From Bacillus pumilus (GTDB lineage Bacteria; Bacillota; Bacilli; Bacillales; Bacillaceae), in contig NZ_LT906438.1 in the NCBI RefSeq assembly GCF_900186955.1, positions 806,001-870,000 on the forward strand: 64,000 nucleotides of DNA, in the 5' to 3' direction. The notes under the pieces are model-generated. The model was given only the letters and a program-made list of their open reading frames with translations. It made no database searches and had not been told where the DNA came from. Of the stretch, positions 8,982 to 18,024 are shown one piece after another (the stretch's first letter is position 1; each line of letters starts with the position of its first letter). The position numbers and the translations under genes are program-made.

Positions 8982-9500
8982 ATGGGTAAGAAAATTGCAG
9001 TTGTATTAACAGATTACTTTGAGGATGTTGAATTCACCGAGCCTGCAAAAGCCTTTAAAGATGCAGGTCATGAGATCACAGTCATTGAAAATGAAAAAGG
9101 AAAAACAGTGAAAGGGAAGCAAGGAGAGGCAGAAGTGAGAGTGGATGCGTCTATTGACAACGTGAAGCCTGAAGACTTCGATGCACTTCTCATTCCTGGC
9201 GGTTTCTCACCAGATATTCTGCGTGCAGATGATCGTTACGTCCAATTCACTAAAGCATTTATGGATGAGAAAAAACCAGTATTTGCGATCTGTCACGGAC
9301 CGCAATTGCTCATTACAGCGAAGGCGCTTGAAGGAAGAGGCGCGACTGGGTATACATCCATCAAAGTCGATATGGAAAACGCAGGCGCTAAATTTAAAGA
9401 CGAAGAGGTCGTCGTTTGTCAGGATCAGCTTGTGACAAGCCGTACACCTGATGACATTCCAGCCTTTAACCGTGAATCATTAAAACTGCTTGAGAAATAA
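8982..9500 (+). CDS. yfkM: General stress protein 18, DJ-1/PfpI family
   Basis: A 172-residue cytoplasmic protein of the DJ-1/PfpI (class I glutamine amidotransferase-like) superfamily. The nucleophile elbow AICHGPQLL, with Cys near residue 104, and the upstream acidic residue region are present. Related proteins act as proteases, deglycases or chaperones; the exact reaction cannot be told from sequence. The start at 8982 follows AGGAGGG. It is a single-gene unit between a SigB-type promoter and the hairpin at 9523. Confidence 0.92.
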   Translation: MGKKIAVVLTDYFEDVEFTEPAKAFKDAGHEITVIENEKGKTVKGKQGEAEVRVDASIDNVKPEDFDALLIPGGFSPDILRADDRYVQFTKAFMDEKKPVFAICHGPQLLITAKALEGRGATGYTSIKVDMENAGAKFKDEEVVVCQDQLVTSRTPDDIPAFNRESLKLLEK

Positions 9501-9522
9501 ACCGCAGTTGTAAAAGGATATA

Positions 9523-9556
9523 AAAAAGCCAGCATCTTGCGGGGTGCTGGCTTTTT
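9523..9556 (+). terminator. Terminator after yfkM
   Basis: Stem AAAAAGCCAGCA / TGCTGGCTTTTT with a 10-base loop. It is A-rich on the left and T-rich on the right, so it can act in both directions, also for yfkK arriving on the minus strand. Confidence 0.85.
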
Positions 9557-9614
9557 GTGTGCATGATGTAAGAAAACTGCGTGTAGACCATAAAAACAGT
9601 TTCCTTTTGCACCA

Positions 9615-9839
9615 TTATTTTCTTAAGTTTTTTAGCTCGCTTGCGATGGCTTGCATTTCACTTGGGCTGAATGAAGATTTTTTCATCACCATTTGGTGAA
9701 GAAATTCGATATCTTCGTACTTGTCTGGACTGAAGTCTTCTGCTTTGATGACTCCAATGTTCAGCATATTTAACTTTTGCGAAATGTCTTCAATCAGCTG
9801 ATTGACTTCAGCCGCTTTTTGCTCTGACAAGGGCGGCAC
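9615..9839 (-). CDS. yfkK: UPF0435 family protein YfkK
   Basis: Small (74 residues) soluble protein of a conserved Bacillus family of unknown function, predicted mostly helical. It starts at GTG 9839 after AGGAAAGG. It ends with a Lys/Arg-rich tail. It is placed as in B. subtilis, next to yfkM and before yfkJ. Confidence 0.87.
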   Translation of the reverse strand: MPPLSEQKAAEVNQLIEDISQKLNMLNIGVIKAEDFSPDKYEDIEFLHQMVMKKSSFSPSEMQAIASELKNLRK

Positions 9840-9907
9840 GTCCTTTCCTGCATATGTGTCGAATAATATATCTATTTTAACAGAAATGCAAAAGAATAAA
9901 AGGGCTA

Positions 9908-11263
9908 TTAAGATGACACAGAGATGTTTTTCTCCTTTTTCTCCTGCTTCATCTTATCAATGATTCGTTTGGATTCAAATACGACAACCCCTGATAAACC
10001 GATGAGTCCGATTAAGTTTGGAATGGCCATCAGCCCATTGAGCATATCTGCCACACCCCAGACGAAATCATTCTTGAAGATGGCACCGAAAAAGACAGCG
10101 ATGACAAACACAACACGATAATACATCACATAAGAGTCTTTCGCCAAATAAGTAAAGCATTTTTCGCCATAATATGACCAGCCAATAATGGTGGAATAAG
10201 CGAACAAAAGTAAGCCGATGGCCACAATGGTTGAACCGATTGGACCGAGGAAATGAGCAAAGGATAACGAGGTGAGTGCATCACTTTTTTCTGTGACATA
10301 CATATCTGCCATGACGATCGTAATACCTGTGATGGAGCAAACAATCATCGTATCAATGAATACTTGCGTCATCGACACAAGCGCTTGACGAGCGGGCATA
10401 TCCGTTTTTGCTGCGGCCGCAGCGATTGGAGCAGACCCGAGACCTGCTTCATTGGAAAAGACCCCTCTCGCCACACCCCAGCGAATCACCGTACCGATAG
10501 CACCGCCTGCAACCGCTTGACCAGTAAATGCGTCTGAAAAAATGAGCCCGACTGCGCCTGGGACAAGGTCGGCATTCATGACAAGAATGATCAGTCCGCA
10601 AATGACGTAGAATAATGCCATGACTGGTACAAATATAGACGTCACCCGGCCAATGCTTTTAATTCCGCCTAAAATCACAAGGGCAGTAAAAACAGTAATG
10701 ATGATGCCTGTGACCCATGTTGGGACTTGAAAGGTTGAATTCATGACACCAGAAATCGAATTTGACTGTACGAGATTCCCAATCCCAAAGGCAGCCGTGG
10801 CGCCAAAAATAGCAAACAGCACCCCAAGCCATTTTTGCTTCAAGCCATGCTCCAAATAATACATCGGCCCGCCAGACATTTCGCCTTTTTCATTTTTTAC
10901 ACGATATTTCACGGCAAGAACAGCTTCAGCATATTTTGTCGCCATGCCAAAGAATGCAGCAAACCACATCCAAAACACGGCGCCTGGTCCGCCGGCAATG
11001 ACAGCAGAGGCGACCCCTACAATATTTCCCGTTCCAACCGTTGCAGCAAGAGCTGTCATTAATGCTTGGAAGTGAGAAATATCACCTTCTGATGTCTTGT
11101 CTTGCTTTGAAAATGCAAGCTTGAGTGAATAGGGAAGCAGCCTAATCTGAATAAAAAGCACTCGAAAGGTCAGGTAAATCCCTGTTCCCACGATCAAAAG
11201 CAAGAGTGGCGGTCCCCATAATACGTCATTGATATTGCTGACAATCTGTTCAACCCATCCCAT
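9908..11263 (-). CDS. Sodium:alanine/glycine symporter, AgcS family
   Basis: Integral membrane amino-acid carrier of 451 residues with about ten hydrophobic helices, importing alanine, glycine or a similar amino acid with sodium. Family signature residues [24 protein letters not shown] are near residue 96 (quoted in part: [21 protein letters not shown]). The ATG at 11263 follows AAAGGGGG. The gene runs opposite to yfkJ, with a 173-base shared upstream region. It resembles YflA/AlsT-type proteins, and which paralogue it is cannot be settled without alignment. Confidence 0.88.
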   Translation of the reverse strand: MGWVEQIVSNINDVLWGPPLLLLIVGTGIYLTFRVLFIQIRLLPYSLKLAFSKQDKTSEGDISHFQALMTALAATVGTGNIVGVASAVIAGGPGAVFWMWFAAFFGMATKYAEAVLAVKYRVKNEKGEMSGGPMYYLEHGLKQKWLGVLFAIFGATAAFGIGNLVQSNSISGVMNSTFQVPTWVTGIIITVFTALVILGGIKSIGRVTSIFVPVMALFYVICGLIILVMNADLVPGAVGLIFSDAFTGQAVAGGAIGTVIRWGVARGVFSNEAGLGSAPIAAAAAKTDMPARQALVSMTQVFIDTMIVCSITGITIVMADMYVTEKSDALTSLSFAHFLGPIGSTIVAIGLLLFAYSTIIGWSYYGEKCFTYLAKDSYVMYYRVVFVIAVFFGAIFKNDFVWGVADMLNGLMAIPNLIGLIGLSGVVVFESKRIIDKMKQEKKEKNISVSS

Positions 11264-11390
11264 ATGTATCCCCCTTTATTTGTGCAATTCTCCTAAAGTG
11301 TATCCTTTTTTTGTATAATGTGTCAATGCCGATGAGAGTTTTTCTTGCAAAGTTTCCAAAAGAAAAAGGGCTTGATATGATAGAGAAAAG

Positions 11391-11416
11391 GTTTTCGAAA
11401 AGAACTCTTAGGGAAA
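11391..11416 (+). promoter_or_regulatory. SigB-like promoter of yfkJ-yfkI-yfkH
   Basis: GTTTTC (11391-11396), a 14-base spacer, then GGGAAA (11411-11416), 21 bases before the yfkJ start. The match to the sigma-B consensus is reasonable but not perfect. Confidence 0.55.
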
Positions 11417-11436
11417 AGATAGGAGGAGAATGAAGG

Positions 11437-11907
11437 ATGATTCATGTGTTATTCGTGTGTCTTGGCAATATTTGCAGGTCACCGATGGCAGAGGCCATAT
11501 TTAGAAAAAAAGTAGAAGATGAGGGGCTTAGCGAGCACTTTGTGATTGATTCAGCAGGTATTGGCGGCTGGCATCAAGGCAGTCCTCCGCATGAAGGAAC
11601 GCGAAAGCTGCTTGATGAAAAAGGCATCAGCTATGAAGGAATGTCCGCAAGACAAATCATGGATGAGGACATCACAACATATGACTATATCATTGCGATG
11701 GATGCTGAAAATGTAGGGGCACTTCGCAGTATAGCCGGCTATGGGAAACATCACTTTATTGGCCGTCTTCTTGATTTTGTAGAAGACGACGATCGAGATG
11801 ATGTGCCAGATCCTTATTACACTGGGAACTTTGAGGAAGTCCATGAATTAATTGAAACAGGAATTGACCGTTTTTTGACGTATGTAAAGAAAGAGAACCA
11901 CCTTTAA
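11437..11907 (+). CDS. yfkJ: Low-molecular-weight protein-tyrosine phosphatase
   Basis: Cytoplasmic phosphatase of 156 residues. The P-loop CLGNICRS (CX5RS, Cys at residue 8) is at the N-terminus and the general acid loop DPYYTG is near residue 127, so both catalytic elements are intact. Strong ribosome site TAGGAGGAG. It heads a tight three-gene operon with yfkI (20 bases downstream) and yfkH, as in B. subtilis. Confidence 0.94.
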   Translation: MIHVLFVCLGNICRSPMAEAIFRKKVEDEGLSEHFVIDSAGIGGWHQGSPPHEGTRKLLDEKGISYEGMSARQIMDEDITTYDYIIAMDAENVGALRSIAGYGKHHFIGRLLDFVEDDDRDDVPDPYYTGNFEEVHELIETGIDRFLTYVKKENHL

Positions 11908-11927
11908 CTGAAAGGAGATCAGACGAG

Positions 11928-12260
11928 ATGGAAGAAAAAAATCAAATCGTGCTCCGAGGAGCTCTCTTAGGTGCAGCTTGCGGCGCATTGCTGACTTTAT
12001 TTCATCGGCCAACAAGAATTGCACTCAAAGAAAAATGGAATGACTGCCAGCAAAAGCTTGATGAGTACCGTGAGGAGCCAGGCAGAATATCGGCTTGCAT
12101 GAAAGAAAAGATGGAAGAAACGAAGCAGCTGATGCGAACAGTCTCAGATGATTTGTCATTTTTAAATGAACAGGTCAATCAGTTAAAGGAAACAACCCCA
12201 AGGGTATTAGAAATTATTGAAGAAACAAAGGATCACTTTCAATCGAAACAGACAGATTGA
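11928..12260 (+). CDS. yfkI: YtxH-like general stress protein YfkI
   Basis: A 110-residue protein with an N-terminal short hydrophobic segment (GALLGAACGALLTLF, about residues 11-25), then a charged, probably coiled-coil helical part. This matches the YtxH family of membrane-attached stress proteins of unknown mechanism. AAGGAGATCAG precedes the ATG. Middle gene of the yfkJ-yfkI-yfkH operon. Confidence 0.87.
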   Translation: MEEKNQIVLRGALLGAACGALLTLFHRPTRIALKEKWNDCQQKLDEYREEPGRISACMKEKMEETKQLMRTVSDDLSFLNEQVNQLKETTPRVLEIIEETKDHFQSKQTD

Positions 12261-12278
12261 TCATTGGAGATGAGGCGT

Positions 12279-13097
12279 ATGGGTTTTATTAAAGCGTTAA
12301 TTGAACGCTTTTTGTTGCATGAAGGACCGGCAAAATCTGCTGAGCTTGCCTATTTCTTTTTGCTTTCATTATTTCCGTTTCTCATCTTCGTGCTGACGCT
12401 GGTCGGGTATTTGCCGCTGACGTCAAAGGATGTCCTAAGCGTCATTTCTGGCTATGCGCCAGAAGGAGCGCTTTCGATGATTGAATCCATTGCCGAACAG
12501 ACGCTGAATAATCGAAACGGCGGGTTATTGTCGTTCGGGATTATTGCCGCCCTTTGGTCAGCATCTAACGGCATTAATGCCGTCGTCAGAGCATTTAACC
12601 ATGCTTACGAAGTTGAGGAGAATCGTTCCTTCATTCTCGTACGTTTAACATCGATCATCTTAACGATCGCGATGGTTTTGACCATTATATTTGCCCTGAT
12701 GCTACCTGTCTTTGGCAAAGAACTCGGTTTATTTGTCGCTAAATTAGTTGGGCAGTCAGACGCCTTTCTCACCGTATGGACTGCAATGAGATGGATCATT
12801 AGCCCGCTGATTTTATTGATTGTTTTTACATCCTTATACTATTTTGCTCCAAACATTAGGCTGAAATTAAAATTTGTTCTGCCAGGTGCCATTTTTGCAT
12901 CGATTGGATGGATTTTGGTCAGCATGCTATTTTCATTTTACGTAGGCGAGTTTGCCAACTACAGTGCGATGTACGGAAGCATTGGGGGAATCATTATTTT
13001 AATGATCTGGTTTTATTTAACCGGCATCATGATTATCCTTGGCGGTGAGCTCAATGCGCTTTTACATAAGCGTAAAATCGTACCAGGCAAACTATAA
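12279..13097 (+). CDS. yfkH: YihY/BrkB family inner membrane protein YfkH
   Basis: Integral membrane protein of 272 residues with about six transmembrane helices, of the YihY/virulence-factor BrkB family; function not established. The ATG at 12279 is chosen because GGAG at 12266-12269 lies 9 bases upstream. The alternatives TTG 12264 and ATG 12270 overlap that ribosome site. Conserved patterns such as AELAYFFLLSLFPFLIF near the N-terminus are present. Last gene of the yfkJ operon, starting 18 bases after yfkI. Confidence 0.9.
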   Translation: MGFIKALIERFLLHEGPAKSAELAYFFLLSLFPFLIFVLTLVGYLPLTSKDVLSVISGYAPEGALSMIESIAEQTLNNRNGGLLSFGIIAALWSASNGINAVVRAFNHAYEVEENRSFILVRLTSIILTIAMVLTIIFALMLPVFGKELGLFVAKLVGQSDAFLTVWTAMRWIISPLILLIVFTSLYYFAPNIRLKLKFVLPGAIFASIGWILVSMLFSFYVGEFANYSAMYGSIGGIIILMIWFYLTGIMIILGGELNALLHKRKIVPGKL

Positions 13098-13161
13098 AGA
13101 AATCCGGGCATCCTAAAGAAGAACGATCAAGTTCAAACTGAATGGATGGGGGAAATCACAT

Positions 13162-13269
13162 ATGTCCAAACAATCGAAAAAAGGCGGAAGCAATACGAAA
13201 CAAAACAAAGGCCATCAGCCTAAGCACAAAACAAGCGGCAGTGCGAACGGGCAAAATGGATATCACTAA
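13162..13269 (+). CDS. Very small basic hydrophilic protein (35 residues)
   Basis: ATG at 13162 preceded by GGATGGGGG, ending at TAA 13269 just before a strong terminator. The peptide MSKQSKKGGSN...NGYH is rich in Lys, Gly, Asn, Gln and His, with no hydrophobic core. The composition recalls the small Lys/Asn/Gln-rich spore proteins of Bacillus (Ssp minor SASP), but I do not recognise the family. The good ribosome site and the terminator at the right place argue that it is a real gene. Confidence 0.65.
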   Translation: MSKQSKKGGSNTKQNKGHQPKHKTSGSANGQNGYH

Positions 13270-13274
13270 ATGAA

Positions 13275-13308
13275 AAAAACTCCTCTGCATGTGTGCAGGG
13301 GAGTTTTT
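13275..13308 (+). terminator. Terminator after the 35-residue protein gene
   Basis: Stem AAACTCCTCTGCA / TGCAGGGGAGTTT with loop TGTG and a T-run. Confidence 0.88.
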
Positions 13309-13311
13309 CAT

Positions 13312-13440
13312 TCACAATCGTATATATCGTTTAAGGATAAAAGCGGCATCAGGCTTTGACTCATAGTGAGGATCTAGCTCGAATCCGGCATTCATTGCTA
13401 CAGGTTCACTTCGAACATGACCTACGGGACAAAAAATCAT
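13312..13440 (-). pseudogene. C-terminal gene remnant overlapping the broken acetyltransferase
   Basis: A 42-codon open frame on the minus strand, shifted relative to the acetyltransferase frame, encoding a protein-like tail (FCPVGHVRSEPVAMNAGF, then ELDPHYESKPDAAF, then ILKRYIRL). It overlaps the last codons of the acetyltransferase ORF. It does not look like the usual end of the YdaF family, so it may be the tail of a different gene left after a deletion. A frameshifted end of the same gene is the alternative; the combined length would be close to normal. The origin is not recognised. Confidence 0.4.
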
Positions 13441-13819
13441 CAACTTTTGAAGAAAATGTTTCTGTCATATATTTCACGATCGTTGTCACAATGCCTCGAC
13501 CTTGCACGTCTTGACGAATCCAATAACCGATATTGCCTATTTTCTGATTAAACGTCAGGCGGAACACCCCGATCAATTGGTCATTCAGCTTAATGCCAGC
13601 TTCCAACCCTTTTTGTTCATTGTAGATGGTTTGAGTCGATTGAATAAACGTTTTGACATCCTCTATGCTTTTGCAGTGATGAACCCACGGTAGCCATTCC
13701 CCTAAATGAGCCTGATTCTCTTGAATAAGCTCCAATAATGTGTCCGCATCATCTAATTGTAGAGATGCTAAAGTCAATTCATTCGTGACGTCGTATGAAA
13801 ACAAAGATCGACCCTCCAT
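13406..13819 (-). pseudogene. GNAT acetyltransferase (RimJ/RimL-YdaF type), C-terminally truncated
   Basis: N-terminal about 125 residues match ribosomal-protein-serine N-acetyltransferases (EWLPWVHHCKSIEDVKTF, GVFRLTFNQKIGNIGYWI, then the acetyl-CoA loop QDVQGRGIVT). The family is normally about 175-185 residues and continues with strands beta5-beta7, whereas here the frame ends after 137 residues in an unrelated LSRRSCSK tail. The ATG at 13819 is one base after the yfkF stop, so it was probably translated by coupling. Missing the C-terminal third of the fold, it is probably inactive. Confidence 0.65.
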
Positions 13820-13820
13820 T

Positions 13821-14984
13821 TTAATGACTTTCCACCACTGCCGCCGTTCGCCCAAATCGAACGCAGAAAAATACGAATAATATCACGATGCTGACAAGGT
13901 AAAGTAAATTCATTCCTTCAAACGTTTGCACAAAGATTCCACCGAGAACAGGCCCTAGAATACTTCCCGCACTAAATGCCATTCCGCACATCAAATTTCC
14001 AGCAGGAAGCAGATGCTTTGGCAATAAGTCGGTCATATAACTGATGCCAAGTGAGAAGGTAGAGCCTACAGCCATTCCGGCAATAAAGAAACAAATCGCA
14101 ACAGCTAAAACCGATTGAATGAAAATCCCTGCTAGTAGAAAAAAGAAAGACCCAACGAGAGTCACACATAAAATGATGCGGCGCCTGCCAAACCGGTCGC
14201 TGAGCATCCCGAGAGGCAGCTGAAAGACAATACTTCCAATGGCAAACGCAGGTAAAATAAACGCCACTGCATCCACTGTCACCCCGCTTCTGAGTGCATA
14301 CACAGGGAAGTTGCTATTGAGTGTCGTTTCTAAAAAGCCATAGCAAAACGGCATCATAAAGGCGACCCAGCCAAATTGAAAGGCTTTCTTAAAGCGCTTC
14401 AAACTGTTTGTCTGCTCTGACGTCTGCACTTCGCCCGTATCTGGATATGTATTTTTCAAAACAAAAACAAGCAGCCAAATACATAAGCTAACAGCACCGG
14501 AAACAATGAAAGGTAAAGATGGATTGATTTCGATGAGTGGTGTTAAAAAAGGTCCAGCGGCAAAACCAAGTCCAAAGGATAACCCATACAATGAAATGTT
14601 TCGCCCGCGATTTCTCGATGACGACGCATAGGTCACCCACGTCTGTGTAGAGAAATGCAGCATATGATCACCAATCCCGATCATGAGCCGCAGGAAGAAC
14701 CAGACAACATAAGATTCAAAAAACACAAAGCTGAACAAGCTTAAAAAGACAGCAGCGCCTCCAATGACAATTAACGGCTTAAATCCAAACCGGCGAAGCG
14801 GCGCTTCCATAAAGGGAGATGCTAGCAGCACGCCGAGATATAAGCCTGTGGCATGCAGTCCGTTTAACGTAGGAGAAGTCCCGGCATGTTCAAAAATAAT
14901 CGAAATGACAGGCAATAACGCTCCCTGCGAAAAACCAGATACAGATACAAGTAAAATTAAAATCATAAAGTGAATTCTCGACAT
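13821..14984 (-). CDS. yfkF: MFS transporter YfkF
   Basis: Twelve-helix major facilitator superfamily efflux-type transporter of 387 residues. The A-motif-like loop after helix 2 and LGMLSDRFGRRR in the central loop are visible. Start ATG 14984 after AAGGAGC. Substrate unknown. The gene position next to yfkH and yfkE matches B. subtilis. The acetyltransferase remnant follows directly on the same strand. Confidence 0.87.
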   Translation of the reverse strand: MSRIHFMILILLVSVSGFSQGALLPVISIIFEHAGTSPTLNGLHATGLYLGVLLASPFMEAPLRRFGFKPLIVIGGAAVFLSLFSFVFFESYVVWFFLRLMIGIGDHMLHFSTQTWVTYASSSRNRGRNISLYGLSFGLGFAAGPFLTPLIEINPSLPFIVSGAVSLCIWLLVFVLKNTYPDTGEVQTSEQTNSLKRFKKAFQFGWVAFMMPFCYGFLETTLNSNFPVYALRSGVTVDAVAFILPAFAIGSIVFQLPLGMLSDRFGRRRIILCVTLVGSFFFLLAGIFIQSVLAVAICFFIAGMAVGSTFSLGISYMTDLLPKHLLPAGNLMCGMAFSAGSILGPVLGGIFVQTFEGMNLLYLVSIVILFVFFCVRFGRTAAVVESH

Positions 14985-15059
14985 AAGAAGCTCCTTACAA
15001 GTTCATATTTTCATCGTACAATGGAACCATAGCGGTTTCAATAGAAAGGTGGAAAAGGA

Positions 15060-15437
15060 ATGAAACTGATATACGAATCAGGCCGGTGGATCGCGGGAAT
15101 AGATGAAAGGGAGCTGTATATATCAGCAAATGAAGAAACGGGGTACAGACCATCTCAATTATTCACTTCAGCTATTACTGGCTGTTTTGGAGAAATGCTC
15201 ATTCATGTATGCCGGAAAAAGCGAATATCCTGGGAAGGGCTGACGATTACACCTGAAACGACAAGAGCAGGCGCTGTAAACAAAATCTCCCGTATTCATT
15301 TACATATTTTATTTGAAGGCGTCCGTACATCTGCTGAACAAATAGAGAAAGTCATTACACTGGCATTGAAGCATTGCGCGATGGTGCAGTCCGTGAAAGG
15401 AAGTATTGAAATCACCTTCTCACACGAGAAAATCTAA
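15060..15437 (+). CDS. OsmC family protein
   Basis: A 125-residue protein of the OsmC/Ohr fold. The typical central helix with a Cys is present (PSQLFTSAITGCFGEMLIHV, Cys near residue 43), as is a second Cys near residue 105 (KHCAMVQSVKG). Members with both cysteines reduce organic peroxides; others have unknown roles. It starts at ATG 15060 after AAAGGTGG, with divergent orientation to yfkF. Peroxidase function is inferred from the two-Cys pattern only. Confidence 0.8.
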   Translation: MKLIYESGRWIAGIDERELYISANEETGYRPSQLFTSAITGCFGEMLIHVCRKKRISWEGLTITPETTRAGAVNKISRIHLHILFEGVRTSAEQIEKVITLALKHCAMVQSVKGSIEITFSHEKI

Positions 15438-15501
15438 ATGTATATGAAGCCGGCACTCACGAAAGAATAACAGTCAGACATATGTAAAGGAGAATGGCTG
15501 T

Positions 15502-16569
15502 ATGAATCGTTTGTTTCTTGTGATTGTCGCAATTGGTGTGCCGCTATCGGTGATTGGCAGTTTTCTTCATTTTCCGCAAGTCATCATGTTTGCTGTGTAT
15601 TGTATCGCCATTATTGGCCTTGCTAGTTTTATGGGAAGAGCCACAGAAAGTCTAGCTATCATAGCGGGCCCAAGAATTGGTGGGCTTTTAAATGCCACAT
15701 TTGGAAATGCGGTGGAGTTAATTATTTCGTTTTTTGCATTAAAGCAAGGACTGACAGCCATCGTCCTTGCATCGTTAACTGGCTCAGTGATCGGAAACTT
15801 ACTGCTTGTGGCGGGGCTGTCTTTTTTCGTTGGCGGTTTAAAATATAAGCGCCAAGTGTTCAATGTCCACGATGCAAGGCACAACTCGGGCTTGCTCATG
15901 TTTGCCATTATTGTGGCGTTTGTCATTCCAGAAGTGTTTTCGGTGGAGATGGCAGAGGATAAGCAATTTGTTTTAAGTATTGGCATTAGCATTGTGATGA
16001 TTTTGCTTTATGTTGCAGCACTCTATTTCAAACTGGTGAGCCACCGTGGAGTCTATGTTGCCAAGCAGGAGACCTTGGATGGGGATGCGGAGACGGAAGA
16101 AGAAATACCTGAATGGTCTGGTAAGTTTGCCACTTTGATTTTGCTGCTTGCAACGATGGCCGTTGCGTACATTTCAGAGCGCCTCGTCCATACATTTGAT
16201 ACAGTGGGAGAACAATTTGGCTGGAGTGAGCTCTTTATCGGAGTCATTATTGTGGCCATCGTCGGCAATGCGGCAGAACATGCCTCTGCTGTCATCATGG
16301 CGTATAAAAACAAAATGGATGTTGCAGTGGAAATAGCTTTTGGTTCCACACTTCAGGTTGCGATGATGGTGGCACCAATCCTTGTCATTAGCTCGCTTTT
16401 TTTCAATACGCAGATGCCGCTCATTTTCTCCTTACCAGAGCTCATTGCGATGGCATCCGCTGTGTTACTCACAGTCATTTTGTCAAATGACGGAGATACC
16501 AATTGGTTTGAAGGCGCCACATTACTTGCTGCCTATTTCATTATGGCGATTGGATTTTTCCTTTTATAA
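15502..16569 (+). CDS. yfkE: Ca2+/H+ antiporter, CaCA family
   Basis: Membrane antiporter of 355 residues exporting Ca2+ in exchange for protons (ChaA/CAX type). The two inverted alpha-repeats are visible: GGLLNATFGNAVELIISFFA near residue 60 and VGNAAEHASAV...GSTLQVAMMVAP near residue 250, each with the ion-binding Glu. Start ATG after AAAGGAGAATGG. Next to yfkD as in B. subtilis. Confidence 0.93.
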   Translation: MNRLFLVIVAIGVPLSVIGSFLHFPQVIMFAVYCIAIIGLASFMGRATESLAIIAGPRIGGLLNATFGNAVELIISFFALKQGLTAIVLASLTGSVIGNLLLVAGLSFFVGGLKYKRQVFNVHDARHNSGLLMFAIIVAFVIPEVFSVEMAEDKQFVLSIGISIVMILLYVAALYFKLVSHRGVYVAKQETLDGDAETEEEIPEWSGKFATLILLLATMAVAYISERLVHTFDTVGEQFGWSELFIGVIIVAIVGNAAEHASAVIMAYKNKMDVAVEIAFGSTLQVAMMVAPILVISSLFFNTQMPLIFSLPELIAMASAVLLTVILSNDGDTNWFEGATLLAAYFIMAIGFFLL

Positions 16570-16636
16570 TCTTTTGTGGATAAGGGACGTCTTTGCGGAA
16601 AATACTATGGAAAAATGAATGAGAAAGAGTGATGAT

Positions 16637-17419
16637 ATGAAAAAGATGCCCCGCATCATGTTTGTTGTTCTCTTATCCTTAAGTTTTCTATACAGCTTTC
16701 CAGCGGAGGCGGCGAAGCCATTTAAGGTGCCATCGTCTGTCGCCAGTATTTCTAAGGAGAATACGTATCCGAATGCGTCACAGGATCAGCCATTGCTCCA
16801 GCCGAGCGAGCTGACAGCCGAATTGTTTAAAACAACGAATGTGCCGATTGAGAATACCCATTTGATCAAAATGCTGAATGAATCCAGCATTTCAGGGACG
16901 CCATTAGCTGTTGGTTACCGCGCGACCATTTTCCTTGGAAGATGGGCACTGAGCTATGATTCAAACGAAACGGTCGCCAACTGGGAATACAAAAAAGTGA
17001 ATACGAATCATATTGATAACAGAGGCGGCAACAAAACAGCCATTGGCAAATACGTTCAAAAGCAGCAAGTGAAAGTAAGCGGCGGGCTCACAGCAAAAGT
17101 GCCAAGCCCAGAAGATGTGAAAACATTGATGATGCAAAAAGCCATTCAAAAAACCAAGCTGCCCCTCGCTTTTGACACCGTGATTGGCGCAGGAACAAAA
17201 CGAGATCAGTCATACCACGTCTCTCCGAAAAAAGCAGCATCGCTTCATGCCTATGCACCAGCGATTAACGAAAAAGGAAAGGTGACATACGGAGAAGTGT
17301 ACCTTGTGCTTAAAGGAAATAAACGCAAACTCGTCGTGAAAAACGTGACTTCACAAGGAATCGGCGCTTGGATTCCTGTTCAGGATCACTTGACGTTTGG
17401 GTTTCAAGGGATGAATTAA
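16637..17419 (+). CDS. yfkD: Secreted/lumenal protein YfkD
   Basis: Protein of 260 residues with a signal peptide (about 1-25, KKMPRIMFVVLLSLSFLYSFPAEAA) and a soluble YfkD-like domain of unknown function. The ATG at 16637 is favoured over ATG 16619 because it starts the signal peptide with its Lys residues and has GAGTGAT upstream. It is followed by a strong bidirectional terminator. Confidence 0.88.
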   Translation: MKKMPRIMFVVLLSLSFLYSFPAEAAKPFKVPSSVASISKENTYPNASQDQPLLQPSELTAELFKTTNVPIENTHLIKMLNESSISGTPLAVGYRATIFLGRWALSYDSNETVANWEYKKVNTNHIDNRGGNKTAIGKYVQKQQVKVSGGLTAKVPSPEDVKTLMMQKAIQKTKLPLAFDTVIGAGTKRDQSYHVSPKKAASLHAYAPAINEKGKVTYGEVYLVLKGNKRKLVVKNVTSQGIGAWIPVQDHLTFGFQGMN

Positions 17420-17426
17420 CATAGTA

Positions 17427-17459
17427 AAACCCCCTCTTTCACTATAGAAGAGGGGGTTT
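17427..17459. terminator. Bidirectional terminator between yfkD and the bacteriocin cluster
   Basis: Stem AAACCCCCTCTT / AAGAGGGGGTTT with a 9-base loop, between two convergent genes. The stop codon of the DUF95 gene overlaps its right end. Confidence 0.9.
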
Positions 17460-18024
17460 AATTTGTCGTAAAGTTATGAATGTCAGGCGTGATATAAAAC
17501 TCTATGATGGCCGAGAAAAATAATAGTATAGTTACTAGCACAAGCCCTGTACAAGTAATTTTACATATATTTTTAAAATTTATTTTCTTCTTTTTATCAA
17601 ACAATAAAAGGATGGCCTCTTTCAGAAGGATAAAACCAATACCACCAGAAATCATAATAGCCATCAATTCGCTTATACCATGAGGTAAGATGAGAAGTAA
17701 TGATTGTAAAGGATGCATTAAATACGGAATCGAAATTTTAAAAGCTCCACCAATCATTAATCCATTGATAAACAATATGTATACACTAGATAAACCAAAA
17801 GTGACCATTCCAACGATCATCATGATACATATAGATAAATTTTGAAAGAAATAATCAAAAAAATGACGTTGATCATTTATTCTAACAATATCCTCTGAAT
17901 AATCTCCGTTTGTCATATAAAATCCCATGACCATTCCAATTGTTATGAAGAAAATAGAAGGTAAAATAAGCACTTTTAAAGCATGGTAAAAATCTTTTAA
18001 GTAACTCTTAATTGCTTTACTCAT
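17458..18024 (-). CDS. SpoIIM/DUF95 membrane protein of the circular bacteriocin cluster
   Basis: Protein of 188 residues with about five hydrophobic helices and the DUF95 pattern PHGISELMAIMISGGIGF, as in stage II sporulation protein M. DUF95 proteins are a near-constant part of circular bacteriocin clusters (for example As-48C), where they are thought to help maturation or export; this is family knowledge, not shown here. Last gene of the cluster. It overlaps the ATPase gene by 8 bases, indicating translational coupling. Confidence 0.85.
   Translation of the reverse strand: MSKAIKSYLKDFYHALKVLILPSIFFITIGMVMGFYMTNGDYSEDIVRINDQRHFFDYFFQNLSICIMMIVGMVTFGLSSVYILFINGLMIGGAFKISIPYLMHPLQSLLLILPHGISELMAIMISGGIGFILLKEAILLLFDKKKKINFKNICKITCTGLVLVTILLFFSAIIEFYITPDIHNFTTN

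Noticed and set aside
17458..18024. DUF95 gene as sporulation gene spoIIM
   Set aside because: AT-rich, coupled to an ABC ATPase and behind a circular bacteriocin gene; the bacteriocin-cluster DUF95 role fits better.
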